The position numbers and the translations under genes were made by a program. Of a stretch of DNA of 64,000 bases, positions 17,930 to 26,166 are shown in pieces. Positions within the stretch are counted from its first letter, which is position 1. The number at the start of each line of letters is the position of its first letter. Origin of the DNA: Bacteroidales bacterium (GTDB taxonomy: Bacteria > Bacteroidota > Bacteroidia > Bacteroidales > P3). The stretch spans positions 124,001-188,000 of the forward strand of contig JAFTFL010000002.1 in NCBI GenBank assembly GCA_017449525.1, given 5' to 3'. The notes beneath the pieces are model-generated. The model had not been told where the DNA came from and made no database searches. It saw only the letters and a list, made by a program, of their open reading frames with translations.

Positions 17930-18988
17930 TTAGCGATAGATTTTGCGCTGGTTCAGTGCTTGGTGGAACCTGTGGGCGTTGCGCTGATGTTCCTCGAGGG
18001 TGGTGGCAAAAGCGTGGTAGCCCGAGAAGTCCTCCTTGGCGCAGAAATACAGATAGGGTACTTGCTTGTTGGCCAACACCGCGTCGATGCTGGCTATGGA
18101 AGCAGTGCAGATTGGCCCTGGTGGTAGGCCGGGGTGCATGTAGGTGTTGTAGGGGCTGGCTATGGTCTTATGCTCGTTCAGCACACGTTGTATGGTGAAG
18201 TCGCCCAGTGCATAGCGCAGCGTTGGGTCGGCCTGTAGGAGCATGCCCTTGCGCAGCCGGTTAAGGTAGACCGCTGCCACCAGTGGTTTCTCGTCGTTTT
18301 TGTTGGTCTCCTCTTCCACGATGGAGGCCAAGATGTATACCTCCTGTGGTGTAAGCCCCAGCTCGTTGCACTGGCGAGTGCGCTTGATGCTCCAGAAGCG
18401 GCTGCTTTCCTTTTGCATACGTTGCAGCAGACGCTCAGGCGACGTGTTCCAATACACATCGTAGGTGTTGGGCACGAAGAGGGTCATGATGTTGTCGGTC
18501 GTGAGGCCGAGGCTCTGGCACACACTGTCGTTGCACAGCAGGTCGTACAGGGCGGCGGCTGGCATCTCGAGGTGGCGGGCTATGTGCTGACAGAGTCCTT
18601 GCTTGGTGCGCTGCTTGTTGATGATCAAGTGCACCGCGTCTTGGCTGCCGCTGTAGAGCTTTTTGAGAAGTTTGGTTGCCGAGATATGGGGTTCAATGCG
18701 GTAGCATCCCGCCTTGATGTGCGAAGGGTAGCGCTTGGCCACCGCCACGCTGCGAAACAGCGCCTCGTTGGCCAAGCAGCCGTGTGCATTCAGACTGTCC
18801 ACCACTTGGTCGAACGTGGAACCAGTCGGTATGTGCACGGTCTCCTCGCCATCCGACGGGGTGTGTCGATGCAGCAAAAACAGGTTGGCTACCCCTATGC
18901 AGAGCGCAAAGAGCAGCAAGGCTATTAGGTAGGGGCGAAGTCGGTGAGCGGCATGTTGGGAGGAGGCGTTGGATTTTTTCTTACTCAT
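17930..18988 (-). CDS. mltG: Endolytic murein transglycosylase
   Basis: MltG cleaves nascent glycan strands at the inner membrane and sets peptidoglycan strand length. The 352-residue protein has an N-terminal cytoplasmic segment, one membrane anchor (about 19-40), a LysM-like region and the YceG catalytic domain. The catalytic Glu corresponds to Glu225 in ASIVEEETNK. The conserved ADPTLRYAL and NTYMHPGLPPGPI are present. Family length is normal. It sits between a GNAT acetyltransferase and a MATE transporter. Confidence 0.95.
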   Translation of the reverse strand: MSKKKSNASSQHAAHRLRPYLIALLLFALCIGVANLFLLHRHTPSDGEETVHIPTGSTFDQVVDSLNAHGCLANEALFRSVAVAKRYPSHIKAGCYRIEPHISATKLLKKLYSGSQDAVHLIINKQRTKQGLCQHIARHLEMPAAALYDLLCNDSVCQSLGLTTDNIMTLFVPNTYDVYWNTSPERLLQRMQKESSRFWSIKRTRQCNELGLTPQEVYILASIVEEETNKNDEKPLVAAVYLNRLRKGMLLQADPTLRYALGDFTIQRVLNEHKTIASPYNTYMHPGLPPGPICTASIASIDAVLANKQVPYLYFCAKEDFSGYHAFATTLEEHQRNAHRFHQALNQRKIYR

Positions 18989-19023
18989 AGTAGTTTTGTC
19001 GGAGAGGGGGAACGAGTGGCAGA

Positions 19024-19542
19024 TTAGTTATCGCCTTGAGTTGTTAGTAGTTTGCACATCATCACTGCATTCTCCCATCCGTCGGGAGTCCACAGCCAGT
19101 CCTTGAGTTCGGCCACCTGGTGGAACCCAGCGTGGGCAAATGCGCCGATGCAGGGGCGGTTCGACGCGGCGGTGTGGCAATAGAGCTGGTGCAACTGTAG
19201 GTGCTCGGCAGCAAAGCACGCCACGGCTTCGACCAGGGCACTGCCGTAGCCTCGGCCGCGCAGCCGACTGTCCACCAGCAGGCCTACACCAGCTCGGTGG
19301 TGGTGCGGGTCGAAATCAAAGAGGTCTGCGCAGCCCACCGTCAGCCCCTGATCCATCCCCATCAGGCGCAACTGGCGTGAAGCGTATATGTCCACCCCGT
19401 CGCACTCGTCGATGTAGGTCTGCAGGGCACGACGCGAGAAGGGCGAATGGGTCAGCCCGTATGGCCACAGGCTGCTGTCGTTCTCCCAAGCGTAGATGCA
19501 ATCAATGTCAGAGGGCTCTAATGCACGTAGTTCGATGCGCAT
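19024..19542 (-). CDS. GNAT-family N-acetyltransferase
   Basis: The 172-residue protein matches the RimJ/SpeG-like branch of GNAT acetyltransferases, which move acetyl from acetyl-CoA to an amine. The N-terminal LRALEPSDIDCIYAWENDSSL pattern and the acetyl-CoA-binding loop region (DSRLRGRGYGSALVEA) are visible. The spermidine acetyltransferase subgroup has this N-terminus, but the substrate is not certain. It is first in an operon with mltG and the MATE gene. A -7 box lies 22 bp upstream, with repeat array 2 beyond it. Confidence 0.85.
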   Translation of the reverse strand: MRIELRALEPSDIDCIYAWENDSSLWPYGLTHSPFSRRALQTYIDECDGVDIYASRQLRLMGMDQGLTVGCADLFDFDPHHHRAGVGLLVDSRLRGRGYGSALVEAVACFAAEHLQLHQLYCHTAASNRPCIGAFAHAGFHQVAELKDWLWTPDGWENAVMMCKLLTTQGDN

Positions 19543-19563
19543 GTACTAAGCAGATTGTTCGTG

Positions 19564-19571
19564 CAAAAGTA
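19564..19571 (-). promoter_or_regulatory. Inner -7 promoter box for the GNAT/mltG/MATE operon
   Basis: The minus strand reads TACTTTTG, matching TAnnTTTG, 22 bp before ATG 19542. The transcript would have a very short leader. Repeat array 2 begins about 60 bp further upstream. Confidence 0.55.
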
Positions 19572-19630
19572 CGATATTTATTTTGATTTTCTGCGGCCCA
19601 CTGGGTGAGGTGTGCACTGCTGCCAAAGCA

Positions 19631-19828
19631 GGGCCGTGCGCCCCTTGCAGCCGATGCCCTACGGCCACTGCATCTGTGCTGTACGGCATGAGCGAGTGTA
19701 CTGTGCGGGATGTGCCCCTATGTTGTACGGCTTGTCTGCTTCGCAACAAGGTGTAACCCAGTGTTGTAGTTGATTTTGGGGTGCGATGCCGTACAGTTTG
19801 GGCAGCCAAGCTCAAGGGCATCTGCCTC
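19631..19828. repeat. 22-bp periodic palindromic repeat array 2
   Basis: Units begin at 19653, 19675, 19697 and 19719, then after two decayed units at 19785 and 19807, all on one 22-bp phase; a further unit near 19631 is one base out of phase. Core matches include GATGCCCTACGGCC, GCTGTACGGCATG, TTGTACGGCTTG and GATGCCGTACAG. No gene is visible in the 722-bp gap 19543-20264. The remainder holds two -7 boxes and otherwise nothing I can identify. Confidence 0.72.
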
Positions 19829-19919
19829 AACACGCTGAGGTGAGGGCTTGGTTGCTGTAAAAAGGGGAGGGGGATGCCACCGACTGCGCGGATGCGGTTG
19901 CAGTTCCTGTTTGGCACTG

Positions 19920-19927
19920 CAAAAATA
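19920..19927 (-). promoter_or_regulatory. Outer promoter-like -7 box upstream of array 2
   Basis: The minus strand reads TATTTTTG, matching TAnnTTTG. Transcription from here would pass through array 2 and reach the inner promoter and the GNAT gene. There is no -33 box at the best spacing. Confidence 0.35.
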
Positions 19928-20264
19928 CGACATTTCTGCCGAATGTGCACTGGTTTTTTGGCGCCATCCCTGTGGCTGGACATATATAAATAGGGTTCGC
20001 GCGCGTATCCTTAGTAGATTATGTACCAAGAGGTGGGTGTGGAGGTTGTCTTGCAGCGCAGACCACTCGCTTGCGATGCTGCGCAGTGCGAAAAATAACG
20101 CACCAACGACACATGCTCGCATATTTCTCTGTATAGGGCAATACTTTTTTGTATAATTTATCGTTAAGGCAAGTAGATTTCCATGCGAGCACTGTGCCAA
20201 ATAGTGTGCATGCGAACGCCAAAAGAGTAAGAATAGAACTAAAAACGAATATATTAGGTAAAAC

Positions 20265-21068
20265 ATGAGTCATAGAATTGTTGTACTGATCAAGCAGGTG
20301 CCCGACACACAAAATGTCGGCCCGCACGCTATGAATGCCGATGGCACCGTCAATCGAGCTGCCTTGCCGGCAATTTTCAACCCCGAAGACTTGAAAGCAT
20401 TGGAAATGGCGCTTCAGGTCAAGGAACAACTCGGTGATACAGAAGTGGTGGTGCTCACCATGGGGCCCGAGCGCGCCGCTACAATCATTCGTGAGTCGTT
20501 GTCGCGAGGAGCCGACCGTGGCATCATCATATCCGACGCTCGTTTTGCAGGCTCTGACACCTTAGCCACCAGTTATGCCCTCTCATGCGCCATCAGCAAG
20601 ATAGGCCAGGTCGACCTCGTGATGGGTGGCCGTCAAGCTATTGACGGCGACACGGCGCAGGTGGGCCCCCAAGTGGCCGAGAAACTGAACCTCCCACAGA
20701 TAACCTATGCCGAGCGACTGGTGGCAGTAGATGGCAAGAGTATCACCGTTACGCGGAGGCTCGACAACGGCGTGGAAACCGTGCAGGCACCGCTGCCAGC
20801 ACTGGTCACCGTAACAGCTTCGGCTGCCGACTGCCGCTATCCGCACGCCCATCGCCTGCTGCGTTTTGCCAAGACCAGACCAGAAATTTGGAACGCTGAC
20901 GACGTCAACCCCGACTTCAGCCGACTGGGCAAGAACGGCTCGCCTACCAAAGTAAAGAAGATTGACAACGTGGTGCTGGCTCACAAAGAGAGTCAACGCG
21001 TGGGCGACAACAAGGAGGAATTGAATGCTCTTATGGCAACCCTTGTGGCTGACCACATCGTGGGATAA
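20265..21068 (+). CDS. etfB: Electron transfer flavoprotein beta subunit
   Basis: EtfB pairs with EtfA to carry electrons between acyl-CoA dehydrogenase and a respiratory or ferredoxin acceptor. The 267 residues have the Etf N-terminal fold, with KQVPDT near the start and a nucleotide-binding part around GGRQAIDGDTAQVGPQ. It leads a three-gene operon (51 bp to etfA, then the dehydrogenase). Whether this Etf bifurcates cannot be decided by eye. I see no clear -7 box directly upstream. Confidence 0.94.
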   Translation: MSHRIVVLIKQVPDTQNVGPHAMNADGTVNRAALPAIFNPEDLKALEMALQVKEQLGDTEVVVLTMGPERAATIIRESLSRGADRGIIISDARFAGSDTLATSYALSCAISKIGQVDLVMGGRQAIDGDTAQVGPQVAEKLNLPQITYAERLVAVDGKSITVTRRLDNGVETVQAPLPALVTVTASAADCRYPHAHRLLRFAKTRPEIWNADDVNPDFSRLGKNGSPTKVKKIDNVVLAHKESQRVGDNKEELNALMATLVADHIVG

Positions 21069-21119
21069 CCCATACGGAGTGCGCTTTTAATCATCATTGT
21101 AAACGACATCGAACATAAT

Positions 21120-22136
21120 ATGGTTTTAGTATATTGCGAACTTACTGAGAATCGTCGGGTAGCCGACGTGAGCCTTGAGCTCTGCACCAAAGGGCATAGT
21201 CTGGCTCAGCAACTGGGAACTACGCTCGAAGCCCTGGTGTGTGGCGACGACCTCACAGGCATCGAAGAGCAGCTGTACCCCTACGGAGTCGACACGGTGT
21301 TGGCCGTAGCCGACAATCGCCTATTCCCTTACCGCACATTGCCTCACTTCTCGGTGGCTGCAGGCCTCATCGAAGAACGTAAACCCGAAGTGGTGCTCTT
21401 CGGTGCCACCAGTGTAGGACGCGACTTGGCACCACGCGTGTCGTCCCACCTGCGTTGTGGATTGACCGCTGACTGCACCTCGCTCGAGATTGGCTCGCAT
21501 GAGGACAAGCAGCAAGGCAAAACATTTGACAACATTCTCTACCAGATTCGCCCAGCTTTTGGCGGCAACATTATAGCCACCATCGTAAGTCCGGAACATC
21601 GTCCGCAGATGGCCACGGTGCGCGAAGGTGTGATGAAGAAAGAGGTGGTCAATGCAGCACACAAGGGGAACCGCATCGACATTGATGCTTCGCGCTATGT
21701 GCGTCTGGAAGACGACTGTGTGAAAATCATCAGCCGCGAAATAGAGCAGCAGAAGATAAACATCAAGAACGCATCCATCATCGTCAGCGGTGGCTACGGC
21801 ATGGGCAGCAAGGAGAACTTCGACATGCTGCATCAGCTGGCACAGGTGCTCGGTGGCGAAGTGGGCGCAACTCGCGCCGCTGTTGACGCTGGCTTTGCAG
21901 AGGGAGAACGCCAGATAGGCCAGACTGGCGTTACCGTTCGCCCGAAGCTCTACATAGCATGCGGTATTAGTGGTGCCGTGCAGCACAGGGCTGGAATGGA
22001 TCAGAGCGCAAAGATTATCAGTATCAACACTGACCCCGATGCCCCCATCAACGCCATTGCCGACTACACCATCGTAGGCGATGTGTGTAAAGTGGTGCCG
22101 ATGCTCATCGAATCGTACAACAACAATCGTAAGTAA
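21120..22136 (+). CDS. etfA: Electron transfer flavoprotein alpha subunit
   Basis: EtfA holds the FAD used for one-electron transfer. The 338 residues contain the Etf N-terminal domain and the C-terminal FAD-binding domain, with the signature spanning LYIACGISGAVQHRAGM and SINTDPDAPINAIADY. It lies between etfB and the acyl-CoA dehydrogenase gene with 51-bp and 24-bp gaps, so the three are one unit. Confidence 0.95.
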   Translation: MVLVYCELTENRRVADVSLELCTKGHSLAQQLGTTLEALVCGDDLTGIEEQLYPYGVDTVLAVADNRLFPYRTLPHFSVAAGLIEERKPEVVLFGATSVGRDLAPRVSSHLRCGLTADCTSLEIGSHEDKQQGKTFDNILYQIRPAFGGNIIATIVSPEHRPQMATVREGVMKKEVVNAAHKGNRIDIDASRYVRLEDDCVKIISREIEQQKINIKNASIIVSGGYGMGSKENFDMLHQLAQVLGGEVGATRAAVDAGFAEGERQIGQTGVTVRPKLYIACGISGAVQHRAGMDQSAKIISINTDPDAPINAIADYTIVGDVCKVVPMLIESYNNNRK

Positions 22137-22160
22137 CCCCTTCAAACCATACCTAACATC

Positions 22161-23852
22161 ATGAACTTTTATTCCGATAACGACGTGCTGAAGTTCTATC
22201 TTCAGCATCCCGAAATGAAGAAGATAGCCGCCTTGAAAGAGCAAGGTTTCGTTGACCATGGCACCTTCGATGATGCACCAGCCGATGCAGAAGAGGCCTT
22301 GGAAAACTACGACCGCGTTATGGATCTGGTGGGCGAGATAGCAGGTGATGTGGTTGCACCCAACGCCGAAGCAGTGGATCACGAAGGCCCTCGGGTCGAG
22401 AATGGCAGAGTGGTTTACGCCGCAGGCACGCAGCAAAATCACGACACCCTGCGCCAGGCAGGTCTCTACGGTTTCTCATTGCCACGCAAGTACAACGGTT
22501 TGAATTTCCCCTATGTGGCCTATATCATGACAAGTGATATTATAGCACGTGCTGACGTGGGCTTTGCCACCATCTGGGGACTGCAGGACTGTGCTGAGAC
22601 CATTAGTACTTTTGCCTCAGAAGAGTTGAAGCAACGCTTCATTCCCCGCATCTACGAGGGAGCAACCTGCTCGATGGACCTCACGGAGCCCGACGCTGGC
22701 AGCGATTTGCAGTCTGTACGTCTGAAAGCTACCCTTGACGAAAAGGCTGGATGCTGGAGGCTAAATGGTGTGAAGCGCTTCATCACCAACGGTGATGCCG
22801 ACATTCATCTGGTGTTGGCTCGTTCGGAGGAAGGCACGACGGACGGACGAGGATTGTCCTACTTCGTCTACGACCGTGCAGAAGGTGGCCTCACGGTGCG
22901 TCGTATTGAGAACAAGATGGGTATCAAGGGAAGCCCTACGGCTGAGCTGGTGTTCAACAACGCTCCGGCCTACTTGATTGGTGAGCGGAGAATGGGACTC
23001 ATCAAGTATGTGATGACGCTGATGAACGACGCCCGTCTGGGGGTTGGCTCGCAGTCGGTGGGATTGTGTGAGGCATGTTGCCGCGAAGCCGAGGCTTATG
23101 CAGCCGAACGCGAACAGTTTGGCCATGCCATCAATCAGTTTGCCGCAGTGCGCGACCTGCTCACTACCATGCGTGCTCGTACCGATGCGGCTCGCAGCCT
23201 GCTTTACGAGACAGCCCGTATGGTTGACACCTACAAGGCATACGAAGCAAAAGGAAGCATGACGGCCGATGAGCGCAAGGACTACAAGCATGCGCTCCGC
23301 TGGGCAGACCTGCTGACACCTATATTGAAACTCTCTTCGTCAGAATTCTCCAACCGCAACGCCTATGACTGCATTCAGGTGCACGGCGGTAGTGGTTTCA
23401 TGAAGGAGTATGCCTGCGAACGCCTGTATCGTGATGCCCGCATCCTGTCCATCTATGAGGGTACTTCACAACTGCAAGTAGTGGCTGCCACCAAGGGTAT
23501 TGTCAACGGAGGCTATCTGGCTATGATAGAGGAATACGACGCCCGCGAGATTGATGCCTCGTTGCATCCGTTGCGCAACCTGTTGCGTATGGCAACGGCA
23601 GACTACCGCAAACTCTTCGAGATGCAAGAGAAGTATGCTGGCGACGAGTACGACTTCAAGCGCATGCTTACCGACACGTTGGCTGGCATCATCATGGGCT
23701 ACCTGCTCATTGACGATGTAAATCGACAACTGAACGATACGACCTTGCAGGTGCGTAGCCTGCTGCCATCGGCCCGCCACATGTGCGCCTACGCCTACAG
23801 CGAAAGCCAGCGTAGCGTGGCCATGTGCACTGCATTTGCAGAGCAGATGTAG
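22161..23852 (+). CDS. Acyl-CoA dehydrogenase with C-terminal extension
   Basis: The FAD enzyme forms or reduces a trans-2,3 double bond in acyl-CoA and exchanges electrons with EtfAB encoded just upstream. The N-terminal, middle and C-terminal acyl-CoA dehydrogenase domains are all present; TEPDAGSDL marks the FAD/substrate site and IYEGTSQLQ holds the likely catalytic Glu. At 563 residues it is longer than the ~380-residue short-chain type because of a C-terminal helical extension (about 430-563). No thiolase, crotonase or hydroxyacyl dehydrogenase is nearby, so the pathway is unclear. Confidence 0.92.
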   Translation: MNFYSDNDVLKFYLQHPEMKKIAALKEQGFVDHGTFDDAPADAEEALENYDRVMDLVGEIAGDVVAPNAEAVDHEGPRVENGRVVYAAGTQQNHDTLRQAGLYGFSLPRKYNGLNFPYVAYIMTSDIIARADVGFATIWGLQDCAETISTFASEELKQRFIPRIYEGATCSMDLTEPDAGSDLQSVRLKATLDEKAGCWRLNGVKRFITNGDADIHLVLARSEEGTTDGRGLSYFVYDRAEGGLTVRRIENKMGIKGSPTAELVFNNAPAYLIGERRMGLIKYVMTLMNDARLGVGSQSVGLCEACCREAEAYAAEREQFGHAINQFAAVRDLLTTMRARTDAARSLLYETARMVDTYKAYEAKGSMTADERKDYKHALRWADLLTPILKLSSSEFSNRNAYDCIQVHGGSGFMKEYACERLYRDARILSIYEGTSQLQVVAATKGIVNGGYLAMIEEYDAREIDASLHPLRNLLRMATADYRKLFEMQEKYAGDEYDFKRMLTDTLAGIIMGYLLIDDVNRQLNDTTLQVRSLLPSARHMCAYAYSESQRSVAMCTAFAEQM

Positions 23853-23903
23853 TAGTCTGTGGCATAGAATGTAGAAAAATAAAACTATAGTAGTTGTTGA
23901 ATG

Positions 23904-23947
23904 AAGTCAGCCATGCTGCGGCATCTGTTGCATAGTGTGGCTGACTT
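23904..23947. other. Long hairpin between acyl-CoA dehydrogenase and neuB-like genes
   Basis: A perfect 10-bp stem, AAGTCAGCCA with TGGCTGACTT, encloses 24 bases that include a second small dyad (ATGCTGCGGCAT). No T-run follows, so a simple intrinsic terminator is not supported. It may be an mRNA structure. Confidence 0.4.
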
Positions 23948-24018
23948 GTCCTAAGAGCGAAGAGGAGGCGTGGGGTAGGACAGCCAACAAGAAGTTTAAC
24001 CGATACAAAACACCCATC

Positions 24019-24894
24019 ATGAAAAGTCCTGTCATAATAGCTGAAGTGGGCTGCAACCACAAAGGTGAAATGGAGATTGCGCATGAGATGATTAAGACCG
24101 CGGCCACCTATTGCCATGTGGATGTGGTGAAATTCCAAAAGCGATGCAACCGTGAATTGCTCTCTCCCGAGGAATACAATGCACCGCACCCACACCCCGA
24201 GAACTCGTACGGAGATACCTATGGCGCTCATCGTGAGTTTCTGGAGCTTGATGTGGAACAGCACCGACAGTTGCAGGCTTGGTGTAAGGAATACGGGGTG
24301 GAATATTCCACATCGGTGTGGGATGTAACTTCGGCCAAGGAAATTGCTGCGTTGCACCCAGCACTGATAAAGGTGCCTTCGGCCTGCAACTTGAATAAAG
24401 CCCTGCTGACATTTCTTTGCGAACACTATGAGGGTGAGATTCACCTCTCTTTCGGTATGACGACAAAGGAGGAGGAGGAACAAATTGTGCAGTTCTTCGA
24501 GTCCAAAAAGCGTGCACAAGACCTTGTTATATATTGCTGCACATCGGGCTACCCAGTGCCATTCGAGGATATATGTCTATTGGAACTGAATCGGTTGCAA
24601 CAGAGTTTTGCAGACAGGGTGAAAGGCATCGGTTTCTCAGGACATCATCTGGGCATAGCTGTAGATTCGGCTGCTGTGGCTTTGGGCGCACAGTACATTG
24701 AGCGGCATTATACACTGGACCGTACTTGGAAAGGGACTGATCATGCGGCCTCGCTGGAGCCGGACGGAGTGCGCAAGTTGGCACGCGACTGCAGGGCAGT
24801 GGCAAAGGCTTTGACCTATAAGTCGCAGGATATACTGGATATAGAAGCAGTGCAACGTGCCAAGTTGAAGAAGAACCAAGTACGCTGGAACTGA
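24019..24894 (+). CDS. NeuB-family nonulosonic acid (sialic acid-type) synthase, short form
   Basis: The family condenses phosphoenolpyruvate with an N-acetylhexosamine, a hexose or their 6-phosphates to make sialic acid, KDN, legionaminic or pseudaminic acid. The TIM-barrel start IIAEVGCNHKG, KFQKR and the SACN...LLTFL region are visible. At 291 residues it lacks the C-terminal SAF (antifreeze-like) domain of classic NeuB. ATG 24019 starts the domain; an upstream in-frame start at 23935 adds residues that look unrelated. The next gene starts 1 bp after its stop and carries a phosphatase domain, which suggests the product is a 9-phosphate. Confidence 0.88.
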   Translation: MKSPVIIAEVGCNHKGEMEIAHEMIKTAATYCHVDVVKFQKRCNRELLSPEEYNAPHPHPENSYGDTYGAHREFLELDVEQHRQLQAWCKEYGVEYSTSVWDVTSAKEIAALHPALIKVPSACNLNKALLTFLCEHYEGEIHLSFGMTTKEEEEQIVQFFESKKRAQDLVIYCCTSGYPVPFEDICLLELNRLQQSFADRVKGIGFSGHHLGIAVDSAAVALGAQYIERHYTLDRTWKGTDHAASLEPDGVRKLARDCRAVAKALTYKSQDILDIEAVQRAKLKKNQVRWN

Positions 24895-24895
24895 T

Positions 24896-26056
24896 ATGGT
24901 AGTGGCATTCATCCCCGTCAGAGGGGGCAGCAAATCCATACCGCTGAAGAACATCAAGCCTTTGTGTGGAAAGCCTTTGGTGTGGTGGAATATTGAGGCG
25001 GCTCAAGGATGTGAAAGCATTGATCGCGTGGTTGTATCTACCGATTCCGAGCAGATTGCTGACTCGGTGCGTGCTTGTGGATGTAGCAAGGTGGAGGTAT
25101 TTAGGCGTGGTGCAGAAAGTGCATCGGATACAGCCTCAACGGAGAGTGCTATGCTGGAGTACATCAACGCAACTTCGCTTGCAGATGATGTTACCTTTGT
25201 ATTGATGCAGGCCACTTCGCCATTGACCACAGCACAGCATTTGGATGAGGCCTTGACAATGTATCGTAGTGCAGCGTATGATTCTATACTTTCTTGCGTC
25301 AGAACCAAGCGTTTCTACTGGTCGGAGCAAGGAGAACCGCTGAATTACGATTATATGCGCAGGCCGCGCAGGCAAGAGTTCGCCGGCATTATGATGGAAA
25401 ATGGGGCATTTTACATCAGCACCATTGGAAATATACGTCGCAGCGGCAACAGACTCAGTGGGCGCATTGGGGTGTATGAGATGCCCGACTATACGGCTGT
25501 GGAGATAGACGAGCCCGACGATTGGGCACAAATGGAACAGTTGATGCGTCGGCATGCGGCTCTATCGCGATCGAAACTCAGTGATGTGCAACTATTTTTG
25601 ACTGATGTGGACGGCGTGCTGACCGATGCAGGAATGTACTATTCTGAGCAGGGGGATGAGTTGAAGAAGTTCAACACCCGTGACGGTATGGGGCTGAATA
25701 TGATTCGACAGGCTGGTATCAAGACGGGTATCATCACCAGCGAGACCACGCGGATAGTGGAGCGTAGGGCAGCGAAGCTTCAGATAGACTATGTTCGGCA
25801 GGGGGCTATGGCTGGTGGAAAACTGGAGGCGGCAAAGGAAATTGCAGCAAGTATGGGCACCGACTTGCTCCACACAGCCTATATTGGCGATGATATCAAC
25901 TGCAAGGAGTTGTTGTCGGCAGTGGGTGTGGCAGCTTGTCCAGCAGACGCTATGGACAGCATTAAGCAGGTGCCTGGCATACTACATCTTCGTGCCAAGG
26001 GGGGGGAAGGTGCCGTTCGAGAGTTTGTTGAACTGATTTTGCAAAGTAGACTATAA
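24896..26056 (+). CDS. Fused CMP-nonulosonate synthetase and KdsC-type HAD phosphatase
   Basis: Residues 1-220 match NeuA/CMP-acylneuraminate cytidylyltransferase: IPVRGGSKSIPLKNI binds CTP, with STD and QATSPL further on. Residues about 228-386 match the KdsC/HAD phosphatase group with catalytic DVDGVLTD (Asp237, Asp239), TSETT, GGK and GDD (332-333). Animal CMAS has the same order. Here all HAD catalytic residues appear intact, so the protein may remove the 9-phosphate and then activate the sugar with CTP. It is 1 bp from the synthase gene and is probably translationally coupled. Confidence 0.9.
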   Translation: MVVAFIPVRGGSKSIPLKNIKPLCGKPLVWWNIEAAQGCESIDRVVVSTDSEQIADSVRACGCSKVEVFRRGAESASDTASTESAMLEYINATSLADDVTFVLMQATSPLTTAQHLDEALTMYRSAAYDSILSCVRTKRFYWSEQGEPLNYDYMRRPRRQEFAGIMMENGAFYISTIGNIRRSGNRLSGRIGVYEMPDYTAVEIDEPDDWAQMEQLMRRHAALSRSKLSDVQLFLTDVDGVLTDAGMYYSEQGDELKKFNTRDGMGLNMIRQAGIKTGIITSETTRIVERRAAKLQIDYVRQGAMAGGKLEAAKEIAASMGTDLLHTAYIGDDINCKELLSAVGVAACPADAMDSIKQVPGILHLRAKGGEGAVREFVELILQSRL

Positions 26057-26166
26057 TAATTATAGGTGTAGTTTCCCCATAGAAGCTACAGTTCGATGAT
26101 AGGGATGTTCCCTATTGGTCGAAGAGTTCGCAATAGAGCAATGCTGCCGAATGAAAGGTTGAGGAT

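Noticed and set aside
21321..22442. 373-residue antisense frame across etfA
   Set aside because: It is the shadow of etfA and of the start of the acyl-CoA dehydrogenase gene, both well supported.
23904..23947. Intrinsic terminator after the acyl-CoA dehydrogenase
   Set aside because: The stem is good but has a 24-base loop and no T-run.
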